Counted from the first letter of the stretch, positions 1-8,926 are shown. The stretch is DNA of 64,000 nucleotides from S5-327 sp965116015 (GCA_965116015.1 OZ220477.1:248001-312000), one strand, 5' to 3'. Translations and numbers: made by a program. The notes: generated from the letters alone by a model not told the origin.

Positions 1-178
1 TTCTGGACGTTCGCGCGGCAGCCCAGGCGAGCGGGGTGAAGGCGTCGTAGCCCCATGACTCGCCGCACCAGACCGATTCGAATCCGAGCTCCTCAGCCCG
101 GCGGATGAGGTCGAGCGTTTCTTGGGGGGTCAGCTTTCCGCCGACGGGGATGTGGAGCGCGAGCCGCTGTTTGGTCAT
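1..178 (-). CDS. LLM-class flavin (F420-type) oxidoreductase, N-terminal part only
   Basis: The minus strand opens with ATG at 178 and stays open to the left edge, so only the first 59 codons are seen. The translation begins MTKQRLALHIPVGGKLTPQE and continues into the motif RRAEELGFESVWCGES, the first beta strand and helix of the luciferase-like TIM barrel. This matches the opening of the complete family member at 11464-12405 in style. Family members transfer hydride using F420 or FMN; the substrate cannot be inferred. The gene is divergent from the acyl-CoA-dehydrogenase-like gene that starts at 324. Confidence 0.75.
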   Translation of the reverse strand, partial: MTKQRLALHIPVGGKLTPQETLDLIRRAEELGFESVWCGESWGYDAFTPLAWAAARTSR

Positions 179-323
179 CGGGGCCGCGACCTCTGCGTTG
201 GGGTTCGGGCGCGGGGATTATAGGCGCGTTCCGCTGGAGCGTTCCGCGAGATGGAGCGTTAGGCGCTACTATGCGCAGCGGCATGCCGGCACTACGACTG
301 AATGCTCCACGAGGCGACCGCAG

Positions 324-1463
324 GTGAAGGCGACGCTTTCCGGCGGCAGCGCATGGGCCCGCGACGCGGGGTTTCAGGGGTTGCTCGAGCGTATCGCGGC
401 GTCGGCGGAGGTTACCGACCGGGAGCGGGAGACGCCGCGCGACATCATCGACGATATGGCGGGGAGGGGATTGTTCCGGTTGCTTGTTCCCCTGTCGGTT
501 GGGGGCGGGGAGATTGATTTTCTCGACTATCTTGGGATGGCGAGAGCGGTGGCGCAAGCCGACGGCAGCACGGGGTGGCACTTCAATCAGAACAATGTTC
601 TGGGGACGATGGCGTCGTTGATGCCGGCGTCGCTGGCCGAGGAGATATGGAGCGATCCGCGGGCTATTCTGTGCAACGGTCCTCCGCAGCACACGGCGAT
701 TGTTCCGGCGGAGGGCGGGTACTTGCTCACTGGGCGATGGAACTTCAGCAGCGGCTCGCGGCATGCGACGTGGGTGGTCGCCGCGGGGCGCATCGGCGGG
801 TCTGAGACGCATACGCTGCTGGCGCCGAGAGAGGCGGTTGAGTTCATTGATACGTGGCAGGTGAAAGGTTTGCGGGGGACTGGCAGTTTCAGTTTCGAGA
901 CGGAAGGGTTGTTTGTTCCCGCCAGCCGGAGCTTCATCGAGGCGAAGACGCCGCGGGAGGACGGGCCGCTCTATCTCATTCCCAGGAGCTTGTTCTTTGG
1001 GGCTGGTTTCGGGGCGGTGGCGCTGGGGGTTGCTCGTTCGGCGCTGGATGCGGCGATCGACTTGGCGACGCGCAAGACTCCGCAGGAGCAGGCGCTCCTG
1101 CGGGATCAGCCGTCTGTGCAGCGGGAGGTGGGGCGAGGGGAGGCGTTGTGGGGGGCAGCGAACGCGTTTCTTATGGAGAAGGCGTCGCAGCTGTGGGGGA
1201 GCGCAACGGAACGGCGCGAGGCGCCGATTCGGGAGCGCATTGAGTTGCGGCTTGCCGCGACGCACGCGATACGCCAGGCCGCGGAGGCGACGGATATTGC
1301 GTATGGGGTGTTCGGGGCGACGGCGATTTTCGAGTCGAGTCCTGTTCAGCGCAGGTTCCAGGACGCTCATGCGATTACGCAGCAGATTCAGGGACGCATG
1401 GAGCACTACGATACGGCGGGGCAGTTTTTCCTTGGTCTCGAGCCTCAGGGGAGGTTCTTCTAG
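324..1463 (+). CDS. Acyl-CoA dehydrogenase-fold flavoprotein, probable flavin-dependent monooxygenase
   Basis: A 379-residue protein if it starts at GTG 324; the frame is open upstream, but the upstream translation is unlike a protein and crosses the divergent promoter region. Visible parts are an N-terminal helical region, the middle stretch TGRWNFSSGSRHATWV and a C-terminal helical domain. That middle motif is typical of the group D monooxygenases (HsaA, DszC, PigA type), which use reduced flavin supplied by a partner reductase, rather than of true acyl-CoA dehydrogenases. No reductase gene is adjacent. The substrate is unknown. It converges on dapB with a 15-bp gap. Confidence 0.75.
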   Translation: MKATLSGGSAWARDAGFQGLLERIAASAEVTDRERETPRDIIDDMAGRGLFRLLVPLSVGGGEIDFLDYLGMARAVAQADGSTGWHFNQNNVLGTMASLMPASLAEEIWSDPRAILCNGPPQHTAIVPAEGGYLLTGRWNFSSGSRHATWVVAAGRIGGSETHTLLAPREAVEFIDTWQVKGLRGTGSFSFETEGLFVPASRSFIEAKTPREDGPLYLIPRSLFFGAGFGAVALGVARSALDAAIDLATRKTPQEQALLRDQPSVQREVGRGEALWGAANAFLMEKASQLWGSATERREAPIRERIELRLAATHAIRQAAEATDIAYGVFGATAIFESSPVQRRFQDAHAITQQIQGRMEHYDTAGQFFLGLEPQGRFF

Positions 1464-1478
1464 CTGCGGGCGGCGGCG

Positions 1479-2288
1479 TTACGAGAGGTCGAGCAGTTTG
1501 TCGAGGCCGATGGTCAGGCCGGAGAGGTGGCCGACTTTGCGGATGGCGAGGAGCACGCCGGGCATATAGCATGCGCGGTCGATGGCGTCGTGGCTCAGGG
1601 AGAGGGTTTGGCCTGGGCCGCCGAAGGTCACCTGATGGCGGGCCATACGTCCCGGCATCCGCGCGGCATGGATGCTGACGCCGTGGTAGTCGGCGCCGCG
1701 GGCTCCGGGGAGCGGTTCTCGCTCGGGGGAGTTGCGCTCGAATGGAGCGGGGCGAGCTTCGCGGATGGCCTTTGCGATGCCCAGGGCGGTGCCGGAGGGG
1801 GAGTCGATTTTCATTTCGTGGTGTTCTTCGAGGATGTCGGCGTAGTCGAACCAGGGGGCGGCGAGAGCGGCGAGTTTGGCGAGGAGCACGGCGCCGATGG
1901 TGAAGTTGGGAGCGAGGAAGGCGGCGCAGGCGCGCTCTTCGCAGAGGCGGCGCAGGTAGTCGATCTGCTCTTCGGTGAAGCCGGTGGAGCCGATGACGGG
2001 ATGGACGCCGAGGGCTAGCGCTTGCGGGGCCATCGTTAGCGTCGCCGCGGCGACGCTGAAGTCGACGATTACGTCTGCGGGATTGGTTTCGAGGGCGTCC
2101 CGGACGTCGTTGTAGTAGGGGACGGGGACGGACAGGAGGGCGAATTCGTCAGGCGGGACGCGGTCGATGGCGGCGACGAGGGCCATATCGGGGGCGGCGG
2201 CGACGGCGCGGAGAGCCTCGCTGCCGACACGTCCCGCGGCGCCGTGCACTGCTACGCGGATGGGAGCGTTGGGGGTGTCGCTGGTCAT
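1479..2288 (-). CDS. dapB: 4-hydroxy-tetrahydrodipicolinate reductase
   Basis: 269 residues from ATG 2288, the normal length for DapB. The NAD(P)-binding loop is VAVHGAAGRVGSEAL near the N-terminus. GSTGFTEEQ, APNFTIGAVLL and the signature EEHHEMKIDSPSGTAL carry the catalytic His pair, Lys and the substrate-binding SPSGT loop. It reduces 4-hydroxytetrahydrodipicolinate in lysine/meso-DAP synthesis and so acts after the dapA product encoded at 6195. The open frame extends about 96 codons upstream, but only the part from 2288 is family-like. Confidence 0.93.
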   Translation of the reverse strand: MTSDTPNAPIRVAVHGAAGRVGSEALRAVAAAPDMALVAAIDRVPPDEFALLSVPVPYYNDVRDALETNPADVIVDFSVAAATLTMAPQALALGVHPVIGSTGFTEEQIDYLRRLCEERACAAFLAPNFTIGAVLLAKLAALAAPWFDYADILEEHHEMKIDSPSGTALGIAKAIREARPAPFERNSPEREPLPGARGADYHGVSIHAARMPGRMARHQVTFGGPGQTLSLSHDAIDRACYMPGVLLAIRKVGHLSGLTIGLDKLLDLS

Positions 2289-2439
2289 GGGGAGTGGCCT
2301 CCGTGGGGGGCGTTGTTGTCGTGGGGCGCTTCCTTCTGGCCTTCGTGGCTGGCCTGCGGGGCGGGGAGGAGGGAGTTCGGCGCTTCGCGTTGCGGGAGGA
2401 TATCGCCAGGAGCCTGCGGGGGCGCAGGAGGAGGGGCGC

Positions 2440-3372
2440 TTATGAGCGGGGGCCCATACCCATCGACGAGCCGCCGGCCTCGCGCATTCGCGCGGCCATC
2501 TCTTCGTCGACGCCGCGCTTCCACTCGCGCCGGGCGGGGTCGTCGATGTTGACGTGAAGCGCGCCGACGCCTCCAATGTTGAATGCGAGGCGGTCGCCGT
2601 GCTGGAGCGCGCCGAGTCCCTGGTGGTTGGTGCCGGTGCTGATGACGTCGCCGGGGCGCAGGTGGGCGATCCGGGAGATGAATTCGATGCATTCGGGGAT
2701 TTTGTGGGCCATATCGTCGGTGTTGAAGGCCTGGCGTTCTTCGCCGTTGTTGGCGATGTGGAGGCTTACGTTGTGGGGGTCGGGGATTTCGTCTTTCGTG
2801 ACGATGAATGGCCCCATAGGGCCGAATGTTGGCCACGACTTCACCTGGAAGAAGCTGGTGCGGCCGCCGGGTTCGAATCCGCGGGCGGAGACGTCGATGA
2901 AGCCGGTGTAGCCGAACACCTTGTCCATTGCCTCCTCCTGGGAGACGCGTTTCGCTTCGGCGCCCATAACGACGGCGAGTTCGGCCTCGTGGTGGAAGAT
3001 AGTGGCGCGGCAGTCGGGGTCGAGCAGCACGGTGTCGCCGTCGCCGATGACGCAGTCGGATGATTTCTGGAAGGCGTCAATCTCGGGCATAGGGCGTTGT
3101 CCGAACTCGAGGTAGTTGACGGCCATGCAGAAGATCTGGCTGGGCCGGGGGATGGGCGGACGGATGCGGACGTCGGCGAGGGGTACGCCGGGGGAGACGT
3201 CGACGAGTTTTTGGAACGGCTCGCGCACTTGGTCGAAGCGGGAGATGACGAGCGTGATGAGCTCCTGCGCGCCGTGGGCGTGGACGCCGGCGACTGCTTC
3301 GGAGACGTCGACGATGTGGGTGTCGTTCTTCAGGACGCCGAGCGTCCAGTTGTTGAAAAAGCCGAGCTTCAT
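2440..3372 (-). CDS. Fumarylacetoacetate hydrolase-fold protein
   Basis: 310 residues from ATG 3372 (MKLGFFNN). The FAH-fold core is clear: FHHEAELAVVMGAEAKRVS holds the metal-binding acidic residues, followed by GYTGFIDVSARGFE, VKSWPTFGPMGPFIV and the late loop VISTGTNHQGLGALQHGD. Family members are Mg2+-dependent C-C hydrolases, decarboxylases or isomerases acting on 2-oxo or enol acids. The linker with purA is 16 bp, so they are probably cotranscribed from the purA promoter, although no functional link is obvious. Exact substrate unknown. Confidence 0.8.
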   Translation of the reverse strand: MKLGFFNNWTLGVLKNDTHIVDVSEAVAGVHAHGAQELITLVISRFDQVREPFQKLVDVSPGVPLADVRIRPPIPRPSQIFCMAVNYLEFGQRPMPEIDAFQKSSDCVIGDGDTVLLDPDCRATIFHHEAELAVVMGAEAKRVSQEEAMDKVFGYTGFIDVSARGFEPGGRTSFFQVKSWPTFGPMGPFIVTKDEIPDPHNVSLHIANNGEERQAFNTDDMAHKIPECIEFISRIAHLRPGDVISTGTNHQGLGALQHGDRLAFNIGGVGALHVNIDDPARREWKRGVDEEMAARMREAGGSSMGMGPRS

Positions 3373-3388
3373 AGGCGGACTCCTGGGG

Positions 3389-4678
3389 CTATCGCAGGAT
3401 GATGGGACGGACAACGATGCTCTCATCGCGCCGGGGGCCGGTTGAGATTAGGTCTATGGGGCAACCTATCACATCTTCGATGCGGCGGACGTAGGCGGCG
3501 GCTTGGGGAGGGAGTTCGGAGATGTCGGTGATGCCGGCGGTGGGGGCGCTCCATCCGTCGAGCTCCTCCCATAGTGGGGTAGCGCGTTCGAGGAGACCGG
3601 GCTGGCTGGGGTATCGGTAGACGCGTTTTCCGTCGGCCTCGTAGCCGACGCATATTTTCACGGGGTCGATGCCGTCGAGGACGTCGAGCCGGGTGAGGAC
3701 GGCGGAGGTGAAGCCGTTCATTGTGGCGGAGTATCGGGCGGCGACGGCGTCGAACCAGCCGACGCGGCGTGGTCGTCCGGTGGTTGTGCCGTACTCCCAG
3801 GCGCGCTCTCTGATGTCGCCGGCGACTTCGTCGAAGAGTTCGCTTGTCATAGGGCCGTGGCCGACGCGGGTTGAGTAGGCCTTGAAGACGCCGATAACGC
3901 CGACGATTTCGCGTGGGGAGATTCCGAGGCCTGCGCAGGCGCCGCCGATCGTGACCGATGAGGATGTTACGTAGGGGTAGGCGCCGTGGTCGAGGTCGAT
4001 CATTGCGCCCTGGGCGCCTTCGAGCACGACGCGCGCGCCGCGGGCCAGCTTGTCGAGTATCCGCTGCTCGACGGAGGCTTCGTATGGGCGGAGGGCTTCG
4101 CCCCATGCGAGGGATCGCTCGAGCAGTTCGTCGAAGTCGATGGGGTCTGTTTCGTAGACGCGGGTGAGGATGCGGTTCTTCTGGGATACGACGCCCTGGA
4201 GCCGTTCGGCGAGGTATGGGGGGTCGAGCAGGTCGCCGAGGCGGATGCCGGATCGGGCGACCTTGTCGACGTAGGCGGGGCCGATGCCTCGTCCGGTTGT
4301 GCCGATAGCTTGTTTGCCGCGGGCTTCTTCTTCGAGTCGGTCGAGCTGGACGTGGTATGGCATAACGATGTGGGTGTGGTCGCTGATGAAGAGGCGGCCT
4401 GTGTCGACGCCCTGTTCGCGGAGGTATTCGAGCTCGCTGAGGAGTTCTTCGGGGTCGATCACGACGCCTGGGCCTATGACGGCGTCGACGTGTGGGCGGA
4501 AGATGCCGGAGGGGACGAGGTGGAGGGCGAATTCGCCTCTTTCGTTGATGACGGTGTGTCCGGCGTTGCTCCCGCCTGAGTAGCGGACGACGATGTCTGC
4601 TTCGTCGGAGACGAAATCGACGACTTTACCTTTGCCCTCGTCGCCCCATTGGGCGCCGATGATGCCGTAAGCAGGCAT
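3389..4678 (-). CDS. purA: Adenylosuccinate synthetase
   Basis: 429 residues, full length. The N-terminal GTP-binding loop is GAQWGDEGKGKVVD, with the catalytic Asp and His in GDEGKG and GGSNAGHT. GTTGRGIGPAYVDK and the C-terminal ISTGPRRDESIV are also conserved. The enzyme joins IMP and aspartate with GTP to make adenylosuccinate, the first committed step to AMP. It starts at ATG 4678 about 75 bp downstream of a TATACT box on the minus strand and is divergent from asd. Confidence 0.96.
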   Translation of the reverse strand: MPAYGIIGAQWGDEGKGKVVDFVSDEADIVVRYSGGSNAGHTVINERGEFALHLVPSGIFRPHVDAVIGPGVVIDPEELLSELEYLREQGVDTGRLFISDHTHIVMPYHVQLDRLEEEARGKQAIGTTGRGIGPAYVDKVARSGIRLGDLLDPPYLAERLQGVVSQKNRILTRVYETDPIDFDELLERSLAWGEALRPYEASVEQRILDKLARGARVVLEGAQGAMIDLDHGAYPYVTSSSVTIGGACAGLGISPREIVGVIGVFKAYSTRVGHGPMTSELFDEVAGDIRERAWEYGTTTGRPRRVGWFDAVAARYSATMNGFTSAVLTRLDVLDGIDPVKICVGYEADGKRVYRYPSQPGLLERATPLWEELDGWSAPTAGITDISELPPQAAAYVRRIEDVIGCPIDLISTGPRRDESIVVRPIILR

Positions 4679-4751
4679 AGGGGAGTTCTCCGGTCGGTAT
4701 GGGCTAGATGGCTGCGATTCTCCGCATTCTGCGGGTCGCAGGCCGTGCGGC

Positions 4752-4757
4752 AGTATA
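4752..4757 (-). promoter_or_regulatory. Candidate -10 box for purA
   Basis: The minus strand reads TATACT here, about 75 bp upstream of the purA ATG. No convincing -35 hexamer stands at 16-18 bp, so only the -10 element is supported. It lies in the divergent purA-asd intergenic region. Confidence 0.45.
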
Positions 4758-4789
4758 GCAGACTGGCTTTCCGGATCGGCTGCATCGGT

Positions 4790-4795
4790 TACAAT
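4790..4795 (+). promoter_or_regulatory. Candidate TACAAT -10 box for asd
   Basis: TACAAT about 70 bp before the asd start. The same hexamer precedes dapA (6149) and the Rieske homologue (58792), which suggests it is a real -10 element in this genome. The -35 region is weak. Confidence 0.4.
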
Positions 4796-4863
4796 TAGGG
4801 GGCGAGTAGGGGGCGAGCGGGCGAGGCGCCGCAGATGGCGGCGCGGTTCGGAAAGGAGCGGCT

Positions 4864-5898
4864 GTGAGCGGTCCGAGGGTTGTTGTGGTAGGGGCTACGG
4901 GGGCCGTTGGCGCTGCGGCGTTGACTGTGCTGGAGGAGCGCGGGTTTCCTATGGGGGGCTTGCGGCTCACTGCGTCGGAGCGCTCGGCGGGGAAGCGTCT
5001 TGCTTTCGCCGGCGAGGAGATTGAAGTGGAGGCTACGCGTCCGGAGATGTTTGCCGAGTGCGACATTGCGTTTATCTCGGCGAACGATGATGTGAGCCGC
5101 GAGATGGCTGTCGCGGCCAAGCGCGAGGGGTGCGTAGTTATCGACGACAGCGGGGTGTGGCGGATGGATCCGGCTGTTCCGCTGGTTACGCCGGAGGTTA
5201 ATGCTGACGATGTGGACTGGCATCAGGGCATTCTTGCGATTCCGAATTGCTCGACGACGCCGCTTGTGATGGTTCTGGATGCTCTTCGGAAAGGGAGCGG
5301 GCTTCGGCGCGTGATAGTGGCCACGTACCAATCGGTGTCGGGCACGGGGGCGGCTGCGATGGCGGAGCTGGAGCGTCAATCGCGCGATACGCTGGCGGGG
5401 AACGAGGTTGCGGCGGAGCAGTATCCGCATCAGATTGCGTTCAACCTGCTGCCTCACGTTGGGTCGTTCCGTGAAGACGGGCGCACCTCTGAGGAGGTGA
5501 AGATGCTGAACGAGACGCGGAAGATCCTGCACGATCCGGAGCTGGCGCTCTCCGCTACGTGCGTGCGCGCGCCGGTGCAGGTGTGTCATAGCGAGGCGGC
5601 GCATATCGAGTTCGAGAGTCCGATCAGCGAGGGGGAGGCGCGGGAGCTGCTTGCCGCGTATCCCGGCATTGTGGTTACGGATGATCCGTCGGCGAACGTT
5701 TACCCTATGCCTATCGAGGCGGCTGGGCGCGATGAGGTGTTTGTGGGGCGCATCCGCGAGGATGCGGCGCTGCCGAACGGTCTGGCGCTTTGGCTCGTGT
5801 GCGACAATTTGCGGAAGGGCGCGGCGACGAATGCTGTGCAGATTGCGGAGGAGGTAGCGCGGAGGGGCGCGTGGCTCCGTGAGCTGGTTGGGCGGTGA
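4864..5898 (+). CDS. asd: Aspartate-semialdehyde dehydrogenase
   Basis: 344 residues from GTG 4864, with the ribosome site GGAAAGGAG just upstream. It shows the NADP-binding loop VVVVGATGAVGAAAL, the active-site cysteine in IPNCSTTPLVM, and the region VATYQSVSGTGAAAM typical of the family. The late substrate-binding residues in CVRAPVQVCHSEA are also recognisable. It makes L-aspartate-4-semialdehyde, the substrate of the DapA encoded 300 bp downstream, so lysine/DAP genes are grouped here. Its stop overlaps the next small gene. Confidence 0.95.
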   Translation: MSGPRVVVVGATGAVGAAALTVLEERGFPMGGLRLTASERSAGKRLAFAGEEIEVEATRPEMFAECDIAFISANDDVSREMAVAAKREGCVVIDDSGVWRMDPAVPLVTPEVNADDVDWHQGILAIPNCSTTPLVMVLDALRKGSGLRRVIVATYQSVSGTGAAAMAELERQSRDTLAGNEVAAEQYPHQIAFNLLPHVGSFREDGRTSEEVKMLNETRKILHDPELALSATCVRAPVQVCHSEAAHIEFESPISEGEARELLAAYPGIVVTDDPSANVYPMPIEAAGRDEVFVGRIREDAALPNGLALWLVCDNLRKGAATNAVQIAEEVARRGAWLRELVGR

Positions 5899-6077
5899 AG
5901 GACTCGCGCGATCTCACGGGGGTTGTCGGGCGGGCGGCCTCGATCGTGTTCGGCGCGCTTCTTGTGGAGCGGGGAGTTACTGCTTACTTCGGCCAGCTGT
6001 GGGGAGCTGCGGCTGCGCTTTCCGTGGCGGGCGCGACGCTCCTGGGGGTGTGGCTCTGGGGCCGGCGTCAGACGTAG
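5895..6077 (+). CDS. Small two-helix membrane protein coupled to asd
   Basis: 60 residues. The GTG start overlaps the asd stop (GTGA), so translation is probably coupled. Two hydrophobic stretches are visible, roughly residues 12-24 and 36-54, ending in a basic tail (WLWGRRQT), which predicts a short membrane hairpin. I do not recognise the family. It stands between asd and dapA; nothing in the sequence shows a role in lysine synthesis. Confidence 0.6.
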   Translation: MKDSRDLTGVVGRAASIVFGALLVERGVTAYFGQLWGAAAALSVAGATLLGVWLWGRRQT

Positions 6078-6148
6078 CGAGGGGGGCTGATTCTTCCGCA
6101 CGCTCTGTTTTCGTAGAGGCGGGGACTGCAGAGGGAGAACGAGGGGGC

Positions 6149-6154
6149 TACAAT
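6149..6154 (+). promoter_or_regulatory. Candidate TACAAT -10 box for dapA
   Basis: TACAAT about 40 bp before the dapA ATG, with the ribosome site AGGAGG at 6183-6188 between them. No strong -35 hexamer is visible. Confidence 0.45.
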
Positions 6155-6194
6155 AGCTCGACCATCGGGCCAGGACCCTTGCAGGAGGCGGAGC

Positions 6195-7100
6195 ATGGGC
6201 GAATTGGGACGGCTCATTACGGCGATGGTTACGCCGTTCGACGCGGCGATGGAGGTTGATTACGGTCAGGCCAGGCGGCTTGCGCGGGCGCTAGCGGCGT
6301 CCGGGAGCGACGGGCTTGTCGTGACGGGGACGACGGGGGAGAATCCCTCGCTTGCGCATGAGGAGAATTTCCGTCTGTGGAGCGAAGTGAAGGAGGCTGT
6401 CGGGGGGTCGGCGGCGGTGGTCGCGGGCTCGGGGACGAACGGCACGGGCGAGACGATTAAGCTGGCCGCGATGGCGGAGGAGGCGGGCGCCGACGCGCAG
6501 CTGCTGGTTGTTCCTTACTACAACAAGCCGACGCAGGAGGGGCTTTACCGGCACTTCAAAGCGGTCGCCGAGAGCACGTCGTTGCCCTGCATGCTGTACA
6601 ACGTGCCTAGCCGGACGATTGTGAATCTCGCGGCAGAGACGACGTTGCGTCTTGCGCACGATGTGTCGAACGTCGTTGGAGTCAAGGAGGCGTCTGGCGA
6701 CATCGAACAGGTGGAGGCGATTATCCGCGGGGCGCCGGAGGGTTTCCGCGTGTGGAGCGGGAACGACAGCGATACGTTCGATGTAGTGCGGCTGGGAGGG
6801 TGGGGGGTGGTGAGCGTTGCGTCGCATCTCATCGGCAAGCAGATCAAGCGGCTTATCGAGCTGGCCGCGGCAGGAGATATCGAGGGGGCGCGGGTTGAGC
6901 ATGAGCGTCAGCTGCCGATGCTGACGGGGCTCTTTCGCACGTCGAACCCTATGCCTGTCAAGTACTGCCTGAATAGGGTCGGGTTCGGCGTGGGGAGCCT
7001 GCGGCTGCCGCTGGTAGATGTTGATCCGGACACTGCCGCGTTTCTCGACGAGATGTTGTCGCGGTACGAGATCGACTTGCCGGTGGCGGCGGCGGCGTAA
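6195..7100 (+). CDS. dapA: 4-hydroxy-tetrahydrodipicolinate synthase
   Basis: 301 residues from ATG 6195 behind AGGAGG. The TIM-barrel motifs are in place: GTTGENPSLAHEE near residue 45 (Thr-Thr and GE of the pyruvate site), YYNKPTQEGLYRHF, LYNVPSRT with the catalytic Tyr region, and GVKEASGD with the Schiff-base Lys. It condenses pyruvate and aspartate semialdehyde, the first committed lysine/DAP step. It converges on the restriction-methyltransferase gene with a 4-bp gap. Confidence 0.95.
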   Translation: MGELGRLITAMVTPFDAAMEVDYGQARRLARALAASGSDGLVVTGTTGENPSLAHEENFRLWSEVKEAVGGSAAVVAGSGTNGTGETIKLAAMAEEAGADAQLLVVPYYNKPTQEGLYRHFKAVAESTSLPCMLYNVPSRTIVNLAAETTLRLAHDVSNVVGVKEASGDIEQVEAIIRGAPEGFRVWSGNDSDTFDVVRLGGWGVVSVASHLIGKQIKRLIELAAAGDIEGARVEHERQLPMLTGLFRTSNPMPVKYCLNRVGFGVGSLRLPLVDVDPDTAAFLDEMLSRYEIDLPVAAAA

Positions 7101-7104
7101 GGGG

Positions 7105-8796
7105 TCAGGAGCAGTAGTCCGGCAGGATTGCGCGGACGGACTGGCTGACGCTGGCCAGGATGGTTCGCATTGCAGGGTCGTTCAGCACGTCGTTGCGGTT
7201 GATTGAGCGCGTTTTCGTTTGTCGTTGCGTTAGGAGGGATGCGACGCGTTTGTGAGCGAGCTGTGATTGGGCTGCGAGGCTGGCGTGGCGGTGGTCGCGC
7301 GGGTTGAACTTGGGGATGGGGAGGCTGCGGACGGGGCCGGTGTGGAAATCCCTATCTGATGCTCTCCCTTCGTGGTGGAAGAAATCTGCCAGGGATGGGG
7401 CGTTGAAGATGGCGGACAGGTAGTGGAGCTCCTCGAGCTGGGCGGTTGAGAACCAGAAGAGAGTCGAGTCTATGACTGCGCCGGGAGGCACGACCGCTGA
7501 TGAGAGCCAGCTGCCCGATCGGCTGTAGACGACTGCGGATTGGTTGAAGGTTCGTAATCGCGCGGAGAGCTTGCCGAGATAGTCGATCTGACCGGCAAGC
7601 GTGTTGGGGGATTTCGGTTTTTTGGTATCGCGGTAGTCGGCGTTGGCGGCTGACCAGTACCGGTTGAATCTGCTTACGTTCGCGCCCTGGGGGAATGTGT
7701 CGAGCACGCTTTCTCCGTTTTCGGAGAATGGCGCGACTATGTTGAGGCTCCCGGTTACGCCGAACGGCAGCAGATGCCTGGAGAAGACGGCTTGGCGGAC
7801 GAAGCGCTCTTCGACGTCGCCTTGGCGTTCCAGGCCGTTCCAATCGCCCTTGCCTCTTCTGGTTCGGAAGTAGACGACGCCTCGGGAGCGTTCCGTCTCG
7901 GTTTCGGCGAACACGACCAGCGATTGCGGGACGAGGGTTGCTCCCTGGCGGAACGCGTCGGCGTAGGCTTTGCTGGGGGCTGTCTTTCGCTGTGGCCGTT
8001 CGATGTAGGTGAGCCTGGGCTTGACTTGATCCCAGGGCATCTTGACGTTGACTGGTTGGCTGCTTGTTACGTCCACCACGTTGTTCAGCGGGACTGCCGG
8101 AGCGGCGGGGCGTTTGGAGGCGTCGATGCGCGCGCCAAAGAGCACTGACGAGGCTGCCTGGGGGAATGGCGGGGCTTTGACGTCCTTGAGGTTCCAGGCG
8201 GCCTTGCGGAGGTCGGCGCGGGTAGGGACGGGGCGGATGTCTGTGGGGAGGCTCCATTCGCCGGAGCGGAACGGTTCCCACTGGCGGGCGCGGAGGGCGG
8301 CGTAGGGCAGGACGAAGCCGAACTTGCCGCCGGGTTTGAGGTAGAGGTCTACGCAGGTGGCGACGAATGTGGCGGCGAGGTCGTTCTGGGTCGCGAGGTG
8401 TGCTCCGGCCCAGAGGTTGCGCGCTTGTCCTTGCTGGCGGAAGGCGTCCTGGCGTTCGGCGGACATTGCGTTGTAGACGACCCAGGGAGGGTTGCCTACG
8501 AGGCGGGATGGGGGGTTCTGGGAGAGGCGTAGGGGCTCCATGAGGTTTGTGATGTACCACTCCCAGACGTGGTTGCGTCCTTCGCGGATGTAGCTGCGGA
8601 TGCGGCGATAGAATTCCAGCAGCGCGTCGACTTCGTTTTTGTTTTGCAGGGTGAGGACTGCGCGGAACTCGTTCTCGTTTTCATCGCGGCGGGCGTAGTC
8701 GAAGACGTGTCTCAGGTCGGAGCGGGAGGCGTCGTCGTGGAAGAGGGAGCGGGGGAGGAGGAAAGGGGCGTCGGGGTCGTCTGAGGGTATCGCCAC
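7105..8796 (-). CDS. Type IIG-like N6-adenine methyltransferase, C-terminal half (split gene)
   Basis: Open frame of 563 residues from GTG 8796. The catalytic motif IV of N6-adenine methyltransferases, NPPWVVYNAMS, lies about 100 residues in and is followed by PGGKFGFVLPYAALRARQW. The rest resembles the target-recognition part of Type IIG/Eco57I-like enzymes. It is in the same reading frame as the upstream half (8899-10209), separated only by TAA at 8899-8901; the frame between (IHLGDSLQWEARRN) is also family-like. The true start, if translated alone, is uncertain. It may be a separate subunit or a dead 3' fragment. Confidence 0.6.
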   Translation of the reverse strand: MAIPSDDPDAPFLLPRSLFHDDASRSDLRHVFDYARRDENENEFRAVLTLQNKNEVDALLEFYRRIRSYIREGRNHVWEWYITNLMEPLRLSQNPPSRLVGNPPWVVYNAMSAERQDAFRQQGQARNLWAGAHLATQNDLAATFVATCVDLYLKPGGKFGFVLPYAALRARQWEPFRSGEWSLPTDIRPVPTRADLRKAAWNLKDVKAPPFPQAASSVLFGARIDASKRPAAPAVPLNNVVDVTSSQPVNVKMPWDQVKPRLTYIERPQRKTAPSKAYADAFRQGATLVPQSLVVFAETETERSRGVVYFRTRRGKGDWNGLERQGDVEERFVRQAVFSRHLLPFGVTGSLNIVAPFSENGESVLDTFPQGANVSRFNRYWSAANADYRDTKKPKSPNTLAGQIDYLGKLSARLRTFNQSAVVYSRSGSWLSSAVVPPGAVIDSTLFWFSTAQLEELHYLSAIFNAPSLADFFHHEGRASDRDFHTGPVRSLPIPKFNPRDHRHASLAAQSQLAHKRVASLLTQRQTKTRSINRNDVLNDPAMRTILASVSQSVRAILPDYCS

Positions 8797-8871
8797 CGCG
8801 CTGGAGGAGTCGAAGAGCGTGCGGTTGCGCCGGGCTTCCCACTGGAGGCTGTCGCCCAGGTGAATAGTGGC

Positions 8872-8926
8872 GGTTTTGGCGTTTTCCGACCTTGCGTCTT
8901 ACGCAAGGTCGGAAAACGCCAAAACC
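8872..8926. repeat. 26-bp perfect inverted repeat with 3-nt loop inside the methyltransferase gene
   Basis: The left arm 8872-8897 and right arm 8901-8926 are perfect reverse complements; the loop is CTT (8898-8900). The minus-strand stop TAA is at 8901-8899, exactly at the loop. Such a palindrome cannot be chance in coding sequence; it looks like a fold-back inverted duplication or an assembly artefact. The hairpin could also stop transcription. Confidence 0.9.

Noticed and set aside
93..1406. 437-residue minus-strand frame opposite the flavoprotein gene
   Set aside because: Arg/Pro-rich antisense shadow of a gene with clear family motifs.
8872..8926. IS element or attachment site at the methyltransferase palindrome
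   Set aside because: No transposase, integrase or target-site duplication is visible; the arms are simply reverse copies of the local coding sequence.
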